Assembly: GCA_031255275.1 (NCBI GenBank)
Contig: JAIRSV010000057.1
Location: 1 to 13,994, forward strand
Length of the DNA: 13,994 bases
Reading direction: 5' to 3'
Source: Proteiniphilum sp.
GTDB taxonomy: Bacteria; Bacteroidota; Bacteroidia; Bacteroidales; Dysgonomonadaceae
In this document: one piece after another, positions 1 to 6,484 of the stretch
Position numbering within the stretch: position 1 is the first letter of the stretch
How the letters are laid out: each line of letters begins with the position of its first letter
Translations under genes and position numbers: made by a program
Notes under the pieces: model-generated
The model's database searches: none
Told to the model about the DNA's origin: nothing
The model's input: only the letters and a program-made list of their open reading frames with translations

Positions 1-33
1 TACGTCAGACCCCTGCTGAACAAAAGCAGCACT

Positions 34-552
34 TCACTCAGCGTAAAATCTAAAATCCTTAAGCAACTCCTGAAGCCTTTTTCTGGCGAAAAATATTCTG
101 CTCTTTACAGTCCCGATCGGCAAACCCAGATGTTTGGCAATCTCCTCGTACTTGTATCCCGTGACATGCATCGAGAAAGGAACCTTATATTCATCGGTAA
201 AACTGTTGATCGCCCTGCCGATCTCTTTGACCGTATAAGCCCCGTCAGGCGTATTGAATCCCGAATCCTGCGGCAGATTCAAGTGATACAGACTTTCAGT
301 CTTGTCAATGATAGTCTGGCTCCTGACGATCTTACGGTAATTATTCACGAAAATATTATGCATGATGGTGAAAACCCATCCCTTGAAGTTTACATTCTCA
401 TAATACTTTTCCCTGTTATCCAGCACACGGAGAGTTGTTTCCTGCAACAGATCCTTTGCTTCTTCCCTGTCGGCCGTCAATGTCAATGCAAAGTTGAACA
501 TATTATCCTGCAGCCCTAACAACTGCTTTTCGAAAGAAATCTTTGTCTTCAT
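34..552 (-). CDS. ECF-type RNA polymerase sigma factor
   Basis: 172-aa sigma-70 family protein of the extracytoplasmic-function size class, which directs core RNA polymerase to a specific promoter set. Region 2 spans about residues 14-77, including the DRDEA-like ADREEAKDLLQET stretch and the WVFTIMHNIFVNNYRK part of 2.3/2.4. Region 4 spans about 110-165, with a helix-turn-helix at YEEIAKHLGLPIGTVKSR. No region 1.1 or 3 is present, which fits ECF architecture. The ATG at 552 is supported by a -7 box about 42 bp upstream. No anti-sigma gene is visible on the upstream side, and the downstream side is cut by the window edge after 33 bp, so a partner could lie outside. The regulon cannot be inferred from sequence. 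Family assignment is firm; the target is unknown. Confidence 0.93.
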   Translation of the reverse strand: MKTKISFEKQLLGLQDNMFNFALTLTADREEAKDLLQETTLRVLDNREKYYENVNFKGWVFTIMHNIFVNNYRKIVRSQTIIDKTESLYHLNLPQDSGFNTPDGAYTVKEIGRAINSFTDEYKVPFSMHVTGYKYEEIAKHLGLPIGTVKSRIFFARKRLQELLKDFRFYAE

Positions 553-593
553 AAGCGATGACTTTTTATTGTGTTAAATGATCGTTGTCCCTG

Positions 594-601
594 CAAATAT
601 A
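594..601 (-). promoter_or_regulatory. Bacteroidetes -7 box for the ECF sigma gene
   Basis: On the minus strand this reads TATATTTG, a full match to the Bacteroidetes primary-sigma -7 consensus TAnnTTTG. It would start transcription near 588, giving a leader of about 35 nt before the ATG at 552. No TTTG -33 box is present at the usual spacing. The -33 area is instead covered by one copy of a 10-bp direct repeat (614-623). Confidence 0.6.
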
Positions 602-613
602 GAGAGATATATT

Positions 614-647
614 TAAAAACGATCCCATTCACGCACGTAAAAACGAT
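614..647. repeat. Paired 10-bp direct repeat upstream of sigma gene promoter
   Basis: TAAAAACGAT occurs at 614-623 and again at 638-647, 24 bp apart. The first copy overlaps the expected -33 region of the sigma-gene promoter and the second lies about one to two helical turns further upstream. The arrangement resembles paired binding sites for an activator or repressor. No binder is known from the sequence. Confidence 0.35.
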
Positions 648-935
648 TAATTAGTGTTAACGAATAAAGATTCACCCCTACCATTCCGACAGGCGGATAA
701 ACAGATGTCGGGAAAAGCGCCCTTAACCGCTCCGACGCCGGTGAAAAGGCATTTATCCCTCAAACACTCAAATAAATAATCGCTATAAGACCGGAAGAAT
801 AATCCCCCGGATTCATTCAAAATAAAATCCCCCCGACGGCAAAAAACAGCCGGTATGACGATCGTCCGGCTTAACACAAGCCGTTAAATCACCGGGAAGG
901 GAAAAATCCCATCCCCCACTGTCAAACCCGCTTTA
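648..935. other. Non-coding gap between sigma factor and htpG region
   Basis: No credible gene was found here. A 76-codon minus-strand ORF at 647-877 has a low-complexity, cysteine-scattered translation, no family resemblance and no promoter of its own, so I treat it as chance. The stretch may hold upstream control sites for either flanking gene, but I see no clear motif beyond those listed separately. Confidence 0.5.
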
Positions 936-951
936 TGGCATAAAATTTGTA
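936..951 (+). promoter_or_regulatory. Candidate sigma-54-like (-24/-12) promoter upstream of htpG
   Basis: The sequence TGGCATAAAATTTGTA has TGGCA at the -24 position and TTTGTA at -12, with exactly 10 bp between the GG and the G of the -12 element. This is the spacing of sigma-54 promoters; the -12 GC is GT here. The predicted start is near 962, at the foot of the outer stem of the RNA element described next. The same bases also partly resemble the primary -7 box (TAAAATTTG against TAnnTTTG, one base too long), with no TTTG at -33. Which sigma factor is used cannot be decided by eye. Confidence 0.35.
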
Positions 952-961
952 TCGCCAGGGA

Positions 962-1055
962 GTGGAAAGGTGACCTGCAGAGCAAGTCAGGTCAACGCGC
1001 CATCGCGCGGCGACTTTTTGACAGCTCAACTGCACTTCACACCTTCCGTTTTTTT
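962..1055 (+). ncRNA. Candidate structured leader or small RNA before htpG
   Basis: Several nested helices end in a U-tract. P1 pairs GGAAAGG (964-970) with CCTTCC (1042-1047), with one bulged A. P2 pairs TGACCTG (971-977) with CAGGTCA (988-994). P3 pairs CGCGC (996-1000) with GCGCG (1005-1009) around a 4-nt loop. P4 pairs TTGA (1018-1021) with TCAA (1026-1029). Seven T residues follow at 1049-1055, so P1 plus the U-tract could act as an intrinsic terminator 40 nt before the htpG ATG. A loop pairing of AAGT (984-987) with ACTT (1034-1037) is possible. It matches none of the 4.5S, 6S, tmRNA or common riboswitch signatures I know. It may be a riboswitch-like leader, an RNA thermometer, or a separate sRNA of about 90 nt. 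Confidence 0.4.
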
Positions 1056-1094
1056 CAGTTCATTACTTTTTTAATTTATTCATAACACACAGAT

Positions 1095-2990
1095 ATGATA
1101 CAGAAAGGACAGATAGGGGTAACGACAGACAACATATTCCCTATTATCAAAAAGTTTCTCTACAGCGATCATGAGATTTTTATCCGTGAGATTGTATCAA
1201 ACGCAGTAGACGCTACACAGAAATTGAAAACCCTGGCCGACGTGGGCGACTTCAAGGGCGAACTGGGCAATATCGCCATACATGTCTCCATCGACAGGAA
1301 AAAGAAAACGATCACCGTATCCGACCGCGGCATCGGCATGACCGGCGAAGAAGTAGAGAAATATATCAACCGGATAGCCCTCTCTTCCGCCAGCGACTTC
1401 CTGGACAAATACAAGGAAAATGCCAATGCCATCATCGGCCATTTCGGACTGGGCTTTTACTCCGCATTCATGGTATCCGAAAAAGTGGAGATCGTCACCA
1501 AATCTCACAGCGGAGACGCTCCGGCCGTGAAATGGTCATGCGACGGATCGCCGGAATATACGATGAAAGAGGTCGAAAAGCCGGATCGCGGCACTGACAT
1601 CATCCTTCACATTGATGAGGACAACAAAGAATTTCTGGAAAAGGAGAGAATCGAGTCACTGCTCAAAAAGTATTGCAGATTCCTCGCCGTGCCCGTCATT
1701 TTCGGGAAAAAGCAGGAGTGGAAGGACGGAAAGTATGCGGATACCGGAGAAGACAACATCATCAATGACACCGACCCTCTCTGGCGACAGAAACCCGCGG
1801 GATTGAAAGAGGATGACTATCTGAAATTTTACCGGGAACTCTACTCCTTCTCCATGAGCGACGAACCCATGTTCTGGATCCATCTGAACGTAGACTACCC
1901 GTTTCACCTCACCGGCATTCTCTATTTCCCGAAAATAAAGAACAGTCCCGATCTGCAGCGCAACAGGATACAGCTTTACAGCAACCAGGTTTTCGTAACC
2001 GACTCGGTAGAAGGCATCGTCCCCGAATTTCTGACTCTGCTGCACGGGGTGATCGACTCGCCCGACATTCCGCTGAACGTCTCCCGCTCATACCTGCAAA
2101 GCGACCGGAACGTGAAAAAAATCTCAACCCACATCACCAAAAAGGTAGCCGACAAGCTGGAAGAACTGTTCAGGAAAGAACGCAGCCGCTTTGAAGAAAA
2201 ATGGGACAGTCTGAAACTCTTTGTCGAATACGGTATGCTCTCCGACGAAAAGTTCTGCGACAGGGCACTCAAATTCGCCCTGCTGAAGAATACGGATGGC
2301 AAATATTTCACCCCTGAAGAGTATAAAACCCTTATCGGGACAGCCCAGACTGACAAAGACGGAAACATCATCCACCTCTATGCCGCCGACAGGCAGGAAC
2401 AGTATGGCCATACGGAGGCGGCAAGAGAAAAGGGGTATGACGTACTCTTGATGGACGGCCAGCTCGACATCCACTGGGTAGGCCTCCTGGAGCAGAAATT
2501 GGGAAAAACCCGCTTCATAAGAGTCGACAGCGACACCGTCGAACATATTATAGAGAAGGCCGAAGCGGCCAATGTGGAACTGACCGACCGGCAGAAAGAG
2601 AGTGTGACGGAAGCGGTGAAATCGCAACTCCCGTCCATCGAAAAGACAGAGTTCAGCGTCGATTTCAAAGCGCTCGGCGAGACGGCCAGACCCGTCCAGA
2701 TCACGCAAAACGAATTTTCGAGGAGGATGAAAGAGATGGCTGCCATGCAACAGCAGATGGCCTTCTACGGCGAAATGCCGGATACCTGCCAGATCGTGCT
2801 GAATGTGCAGCACCCGCTGGTCAGAGAACTTGTCGACGAAAGCAACCTCAAGGACAAAGAGCAGCTCATCGCACAGGTCTCGGCCGACGGACGGTTGAAA
2901 CAGATGGTCGATCTGGCACTTCTCTCCGGCGGAATGCTCAAGGGAGAGGCGCTGAGCAACTTCGTGAAGAGGAATTTCGAAAAGATTTGA
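1095..2990 (+). CDS. htpG: Hsp90-family molecular chaperone HtpG
   Basis: 631-aa cytosolic Hsp90, close to the usual bacterial length of about 620-680. It folds and remodels client proteins as an ATP-driven dimer. The N-terminal GHKL ATPase domain shows FIREIVSNAVDA with E32 and N36, SDRGIGM with D77, and GHFGLGFYSAF at 115-125, the glycine-rich ATP lid. The middle domain carries LNVSRSYLQ with R331, equivalent to the E. coli arginine that contacts the ATP gamma-phosphate. The C-terminal dimerisation region completes the protein. There is no long charged linker, as expected in bacteria. The ATG at 1095 begins the conserved N-terminus and has no Shine-Dalgarno. It follows the putative structured leader, and coaA starts 42 bp downstream on the same strand. 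Confidence 0.98.
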   Translation: MIQKGQIGVTTDNIFPIIKKFLYSDHEIFIREIVSNAVDATQKLKTLADVGDFKGELGNIAIHVSIDRKKKTITVSDRGIGMTGEEVEKYINRIALSSASDFLDKYKENANAIIGHFGLGFYSAFMVSEKVEIVTKSHSGDAPAVKWSCDGSPEYTMKEVEKPDRGTDIILHIDEDNKEFLEKERIESLLKKYCRFLAVPVIFGKKQEWKDGKYADTGEDNIINDTDPLWRQKPAGLKEDDYLKFYRELYSFSMSDEPMFWIHLNVDYPFHLTGILYFPKIKNSPDLQRNRIQLYSNQVFVTDSVEGIVPEFLTLLHGVIDSPDIPLNVSRSYLQSDRNVKKISTHITKKVADKLEELFRKERSRFEEKWDSLKLFVEYGMLSDEKFCDRALKFALLKNTDGKYFTPEEYKTLIGTAQTDKDGNIIHLYAADRQEQYGHTEAAREKGYDVLLMDGQLDIHWVGLLEQKLGKTRFIRVDSDTVEHIIEKAEAANVELTDRQKESVTEAVKSQLPSIEKTEFSVDFKALGETARPVQITQNEFSRRMKEMAAMQQQMAFYGEMPDTCQIVLNVQHPLVRELVDESNLKDKEQLIAQVSADGRLKQMVDLALLSGGMLKGEALSNFVKRNFEKI

Positions 2991-3015
2991 TCTGCGGCGT
3001 TTTATTGTACCTTTA
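2986..3015 (+). promoter_or_regulatory. Candidate internal promoter for coaA
   Basis: TTTG at 2986-2989, overlapping the htpG stop region, is followed after 18 bp by TACCTTTA at 3008-3015. That is seven of eight to TAnnTTTG, missing only the final G. It would start transcription about 10-15 nt before the coaA ATG. coaA may therefore be expressed both with htpG and on its own. Confidence 0.4.
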
Positions 3016-3032
3016 CAGCAAAAAGCAGCGCA

Positions 3033-3983
3033 ATGAATAAAGCCTACGAGGTGACCTTCTCTCCTTTTCGCGCCTTCACGCGCGAGGAGTGGAGCAAACT
3101 GGAGGAACATCCCATGTTTCCCGTCTCCGAGATCGATCTCACCAAACTGCAGGCGCTCAACGAGCCGCTCACTCCCGGCGAAGTGGAGGATATTTATATC
3201 CCCATGATCCGGCTGCTGCAGATACACCTCTCCCACTACCGCCACCTGCACAATGAAAGGGATCAGTTCTTTTCCAATAAAAGCAAATCCATCCCCTACA
3301 TTATCGGCATCGCCGGAAGCGTGGCGGCAGGAAAAAGCACGACCGCGCGGGTATTACAGAAACTGCTCTCCATGACGCCGGAACAGCCGAAGGTGGAACT
3401 GATCACCACCGACGGCTTTCTGTATCCCAACGACGAACTGCAAAAACGGGGCTTGCTGAACAGGAAAGGATTTCCCGAAAGCTACGACGCCAAACGCCTG
3501 CTGGCATTCCTTGCCAGCGTGAAGTCCGGACGCGACACGTTCTCCGTCCCCGTTTACTCTCACCACCGTTACGACGTGATCAAAGACCGGATACAGACCG
3601 TCGAACGACCTGACATACTGATCGTGGAGGGTATCAACGTGCTGCAGGTGTCGGCGGGGAAGAAAATACGGAGAAGGGTTTTCGTATCCGACTTCTTCGA
3701 CTATTCCATTTACGTGGACGCGAGCGAAAAGGATCTGCGGGAATGGTATATCGAGCGATTCAGGAAACTGCAGCAGACAGCCTTTCAGGATCCCGATTCC
3801 TATTTCCACAGATACGCCTCCTATTCGGAGAAGAGGCTGCTGAAATTTGCTAACAAAGTCTGGGACGACACCAATCGTCCCAATCTTTTATACAACATCC
3901 TCCCCACCCGATTCCGGGCTGACCTGATTCTCGAAAAGGGTGAATGTCATTTTGTCAGGGGCGTCCGCATCAGGAAGATGTAA
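3033..3983 (+). CDS. coaA: Type I pantothenate kinase
   Basis: 316 aa, the same length as E. coli CoaA. It phosphorylates pantothenate to 4'-phosphopantothenate with ATP, the first and usually rate-controlling step of coenzyme A synthesis in the cytosol. The P-loop GSVAAGKST lies at 95-103 with K101. R106 follows, the position linked to CoA feedback inhibition in E. coli. D127 in ITTDGF matches the catalytic aspartate, and H177 in VYSHHRYD matches the CoA-stacking histidine. The conserved KGFPESYD motif is at about 145-152. The residue numbering falls on the same positions as in E. coli, which argues for a full and active enzyme still sensitive to CoA. It lies 42 bp after htpG and has its own possible promoter. 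Type III CoaX is the more familiar enzyme in Bacteroides, so the presence of type I is of some interest. Confidence 0.97.
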   Translation: MNKAYEVTFSPFRAFTREEWSKLEEHPMFPVSEIDLTKLQALNEPLTPGEVEDIYIPMIRLLQIHLSHYRHLHNERDQFFSNKSKSIPYIIGIAGSVAAGKSTTARVLQKLLSMTPEQPKVELITTDGFLYPNDELQKRGLLNRKGFPESYDAKRLLAFLASVKSGRDTFSVPVYSHHRYDVIKDRIQTVERPDILIVEGINVLQVSAGKKIRRRVFVSDFFDYSIYVDASEKDLREWYIERFRKLQQTAFQDPDSYFHRYASYSEKRLLKFANKVWDDTNRPNLLYNILPTRFRADLILEKGECHFVRGVRIRKM

Positions 3984-3998
3984 GCCCGCTCCTCCCGA

Positions 3999-4075
3999 AC
4001 GGGAATGTTTGAGGTGCATACACGGGATTGTTTGAGGCGCAAATACGGGAACCTTTGAGGCGCAAACACGGGAAC
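3999..4075. repeat. 23-bp tandem repeat, about 3.3 copies
   Basis: Full units lie at 3999-4021, 4022-4044 and 4045-4067, and a partial fourth unit at 4068-4075. Each begins ACGGGA and contains TTTGAGG(T/C)GCA. In units 2 and 3 the centre, TTTG-AGGCG-CAAA, is a small inverted repeat. The period is exact and the units differ by only a few bases. The array lies directly after the coaA stop, between two convergent genes, and does not encode a credible protein in any frame. It could be a 3'-UTR structure, a protein-binding array or a variable-number repeat. Confidence 0.85.
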
Positions 4076-4078
4076 AAT

Positions 4079-4108
4079 AAAAAAGGGTGTGTACGTTTTG
4101 ACACACCC
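4079..4108 (-). terminator. Intrinsic terminator for the greA-HIT operon
   Basis: GGGTGTGT (4085-4092) and ACACACCC (4101-4108) form a perfect 8-bp stem around an 8-nt loop. On the minus strand the stem is followed by six T residues (A run at 4079-4084 on the plus strand). It lies 47 bp beyond the HIT gene stop. It may also slow plus-strand transcripts leaving coaA, but the U-tract on that side is poor (TCATTCTT). Confidence 0.85.
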
Positions 4109-4154
4109 TCATTCTTACCATATTATGTGCAGCAGGGATTTCCCGTATCAGGCA

Positions 4155-4547
4155 TCAAAATGCCGCTCGAATCCTCCCGGCAATATCCTCAAACTCCTCC
4201 GCGGTGAGTTGCAGCTTCGGGGCGGCAAGATTCATGTCACCCTCTTTCCGGACAGGGATCAGGTGAATGTGTGCGTGCGGCACCTCCAGGCCTATTACCA
4301 TTAGCCCTACCCTCTTGCAGGGAATCGCCCTTTCGATCGCCTTCGCTACCCTTTTGGCAAAAACGGCCAGGTCACCCAGCAGGGCATCGTCCAAATCGAA
4401 AAGATAATCGGTCTCCTGTCTGGGGACGACCAGTGTGTGACCTTTCGATACCGGGCTGATGTCGAGAAAGGCATAAAACCGGTCGTCTTCGGCAATCCGG
4501 TACGAGGGTATCTCTCCCGCGATAATTCTGCTGAAAATTGTTGCCAT
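4155..4547 (-). CDS. HIT-family (HINT-like) nucleotide hydrolase
   Basis: 130-aa histidine-triad protein. HIT proteins hydrolyse nucleotide phosphoramidates, such as AMP-lysine or adenosine 5'-phosphoramidate, or dinucleoside polyphosphates, in the cytosol. The triad is at H91-A-H93-I-H95-L-I-P, with the middle histidine as the likely nucleophile. The N-terminal GEIPSYRIAEDDRFYAFLDI and GHTLVVPR segments are typical of HINT-branch members. I start at the ATG at 4547 rather than the GTG at 4550, because the product then begins MATIF, the usual HINT N-terminus. This ATG overlaps the greA stop by one base (TGATG), indicating translational coupling. A strong terminator follows. The exact substrate cannot be read from sequence. 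Confidence 0.95.
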   Translation of the reverse strand: MATIFSRIIAGEIPSYRIAEDDRFYAFLDISPVSKGHTLVVPRQETDYLFDLDDALLGDLAVFAKRVAKAIERAIPCKRVGLMVIGLEVPHAHIHLIPVRKEGDMNLAAPKLQLTAEEFEDIAGRIRAAF

Positions 4548-5017
4548 CACACCGTTATTTCTACTACTTCAAACGTCATTGTGCCCGACGGCACTTTAAT
4601 TTCGGCCACATCGCCCACCTTTTTCCCCAGCAGTCCCCGGGCAATAGGGGTGTTTACGGCTATCTTGCCGCTCTTCAGGTCGGCCTCGCTCTCCGAGACA
4701 AGCGTATAGGTCATCATCTTGCCTGTCTTCAGGTTCCTGATCGTTACCCTGTTCATAATCTGCACTTCATCCGTACCGATCGCGCTCGCGTCGATAAGCC
4801 GGGCATTCCCGATAAGCTTCTTCAACCGGGAAATCTTCGCTTCCAGCATACCCTGTGCCTCTTTAGCCGCGTCATATTCGGCATTTTCCGACAGATCTCC
4901 CTTATCCCTCGCTTCGGCTATCTGACGGGATATTTCGGGTCTCTGCACGGATTCCATTGCTATCAGCTCATCTTTCAACTTCCGAAGGCCGTCTTCGGTC
5001 ATGTACGTTACTGCCAT
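4547..5017 (-). CDS. greA: Transcription elongation factor GreA
   Basis: 156 aa, the family's usual length. GreA enters the secondary channel of RNA polymerase and stimulates cleavage of backtracked transcripts. The N-terminal coiled coil spans about residues 8-75, and its tip ARDKGDLSENAEYDA carries the two catalytic acids D41 and E44 at the same numbers as in E. coli. The C-terminal FKBP-like domain runs from about 82 to 156. I chose the ATG at 5017: an in-frame ATG 33 bp upstream adds MKVSRIKNREF, which is not part of the conserved protein. The gene has a strong promoter about 105-140 bp upstream and a leader with a terminator-like hairpin. It is coupled to the downstream HIT gene. Confidence 0.97.
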   Translation of the reverse strand: MAVTYMTEDGLRKLKDELIAMESVQRPEISRQIAEARDKGDLSENAEYDAAKEAQGMLEAKISRLKKLIGNARLIDASAIGTDEVQIMNRVTIRNLKTGKMMTYTLVSESEADLKSGKIAVNTPIARGLLGKKVGDVAEIKVPSGTMTFEVVEITV

Positions 5018-5060
5018 AAATTCTCTGTTTTTTATTCTCGAAACTTTCAATTAATGTAGA

Positions 5061-5097
5061 GAAAAAGAGTTCCGGCCTCTTCTCACAAGACCGGAAC
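5061..5097 (-). terminator. Hairpin plus U-tract in the greA leader (possible attenuator)
   Basis: GTTCCGG (5069-5075) pairs with CCGGAAC (5091-5097). The stem continues inward as TCTT (5078-5081) with AAGA (5087-5090), leaving a two-base bulge and a 5-nt loop. On the minus strand it is followed by TCTTTTTC. It lies downstream of the greA promoter start site and about 45 nt before the greA ATG, so it would stop greA transcripts unless read through. It could also end transcripts from the upstream thioredoxin-fold gene. The plus-strand side also ends in a T run (CCCCTTTTTT). Confidence 0.7.
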
Positions 5098-5123
5098 CCC
5101 TTTTTTCCATGCTTATATGCTTG

Positions 5124-5154
5124 CAAAAGTAGCGCTTTATTCCGATTACGCAAA
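5124..5154 (-). promoter_or_regulatory. Bacteroidetes promoter of greA
   Basis: On the minus strand, TTTG (5154-5151) and TACTTTTG (5131-5124) are separated by 19 bp. This is a full match to the -33 TTTG / -7 TAnnTTTG promoter. Transcription would start near 5118, giving a leader of about 100 nt that includes the attenuator-like hairpin. Confidence 0.82.
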
Positions 5155-5170
5155 ATTTTCGGAATATGTT

Positions 5171-6331
5171 TTACAACACTCTGTCCAACTCGCCGGACAG
5201 GCGGTCATAATCTTCGATGCGCGCTATGATATCCCCCTCACGGTTAATGAGAAACGCTGTCGGTATCTGCCGCACATTGTAGGTGCTCAGCAACGAGGTG
5301 TTGACTGATTTCGGATCTCTGACGGTTAGCCACGGAAGGTTGGCTGCGGATGTTTTCCAGAAGTGTTCGTCTGCGTCGAACGATATCTGATATATTTCAA
5401 ACCCGCGCGACCGGTATCGTGCATACAGACTGTGCAGCTTCATATTGTGACCGGGCGAGAAATCCGCGCTATACACCACGAAATCGAGCAGTATTACCTT
5501 CCCGTTCAGCGACAAGAGTGCCGTCTTCCGTCCATCCACTCCGGGCAGGACGATGTCGGGCAAACCCGTTCCTTCTATCACTGGTATGTTCTCCAGTATT
5601 TTTGCCTGCTGTTCCTGCCGTCTGCGCGTTTTCAGGGCGTTCATGGTGAATCCGTACAGGTGTTTTGACCTCTCTGTATCGGGATAGCGATGGTTCCACG
5701 AAGTGGCTATCGCTCCGAACATTGCATAATCCCGTCTGTCGCCGGGGTCGAAGATCAGGTAACTGTTTATTTTCTGGAAAACGGCATAATAGGCGGGCGC
5801 TCCCGAGGGATTGCCGAGGATGAGTCGTGTCACAGCTGTTTTATATTCCTGCAAAACAGAGTCGAGCTGTCCGATATATGCCATTTCGTCGATCGCTCCG
5901 GCTTTTTGCCGGCTCTCCAGGTGGGCGATCCCGAGGGCGGCCTGTCGCCTGAGGGCGTCTACCATCCTTATCTGGTCGTTAGTGGGTGAGTCCTGCACGG
6001 TAAAGGTGTTATACCAGTCGGACGCGTCTGCGCTGATATGGAGCGTCTCTGCGGTATCTGCCGCAAAAACGGCTACCCGGTTCCCGATGCGCAGCTGATA
6101 GAATTCGGGATTTTCGGGCGCTGATTGTCTGAACGTAAAGGTTCCGTCTTCCTTTAAGACGGTGGAATCAAGCGTTATGACGCCTGCCAGGCTACGATGT
6201 TCCAGATAGAGGGTATCTCCGCCGGCGGCGCTGATTTTTCCTGTTACTTCAAAAGTCTCTCCCTGTCTGCAGGTGACAAACAGTGCTCCGGTCAACAGAA
6301 CCGGTAACAGTTTTCCCAATAATTTCTTCAT
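5171..6331 (-). CDS. DUF4369/thioredoxin-fold lipoprotein lacking CXXC
   Basis: 386-aa TlpA-like envelope protein. A signal peptide of about 20 residues leads to C21 (ALFVTC), a plausible but imperfect lipobox. Residues 25-107 match the DUF4369 beta domain common at the N-terminus of Bacteroidetes thioredoxin-like proteins. A helical linker follows, and a thioredoxin fold occupies about 254-386. Where family members have WCxxC after the VILLDF strand, this protein reads VVYSADFSPGHN with no cysteine. The cis-proline loop (RQIPTAF, P357) is kept. It is therefore unlikely to do thiol-disulfide exchange and may bind or scaffold a partner. As I recall, similar cysteine-free relatives occur across Bacteroidales, so this is probably not a recent mutation. 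It ends about 20 bp before the greA promoter elements. No clear promoter was seen upstream. Confidence 0.88.
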   Translation of the reverse strand: MKKLLGKLLPVLLTGALFVTCRQGETFEVTGKISAAGGDTLYLEHRSLAGVITLDSTVLKEDGTFTFRQSAPENPEFYQLRIGNRVAVFAADTAETLHISADASDWYNTFTVQDSPTNDQIRMVDALRRQAALGIAHLESRQKAGAIDEMAYIGQLDSVLQEYKTAVTRLILGNPSGAPAYYAVFQKINSYLIFDPGDRRDYAMFGAIATSWNHRYPDTERSKHLYGFTMNALKTRRRQEQQAKILENIPVIEGTGLPDIVLPGVDGRKTALLSLNGKVILLDFVVYSADFSPGHNMKLHSLYARYRSRGFEIYQISFDADEHFWKTSAANLPWLTVRDPKSVNTSLLSTYNVRQIPTAFLINREGDIIARIEDYDRLSGELDRVL

Positions 6332-6484
6332 TTATTTATTTTGTTTTGATGCTAACTATTGAACTTTCTTTCGGTTATTTTTACGTCCGGTCGCCCCGGT
6401 ATGCCGGCAAATCTGCGGCTAATTTACATGGGTTTCTTTTCGCGTACCGGTTTTACTTTATTAGCAGGGGACGGGGGGAAGGGA

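Noticed and set aside
13..29. Possible terminator after the sigma-factor gene
   Set aside because: Only a 5-bp stem (CTGCT/AGCAG) with no minus-strand U-tract visible before the window edge.
647..877. 76-codon minus-strand ORF before htpG
   Set aside because: No promoter and no recognisable domain, and the composition is typical of chance translation.
971..994. CIRCE-type HrcA operator before htpG
   Set aside because: The inverted repeat is TGACCTG/CAGGTCA, not TTAGCACTC/GAGTGCTAA.
962..1055. Identification of the htpG leader RNA as 4.5S (SRP) or 6S RNA
   Set aside because: It contains CAGGTC but lacks the GGAAGCAGC-type SRP core, and it is much too short for 6S RNA.
2124..3251. 375-codon minus-strand ORF opposite htpG and coaA
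   Set aside because: It is antisense to two clear genes, its translation matches no fold, and it spans a gene junction. It is a shadow of GC-biased third positions.
5018..5050. Upstream ATG adding 11 residues to GreA
   Set aside because: The added residues are not part of GreA. The ATG at 5017 places the catalytic acids at 41 and 44 as in E. coli.
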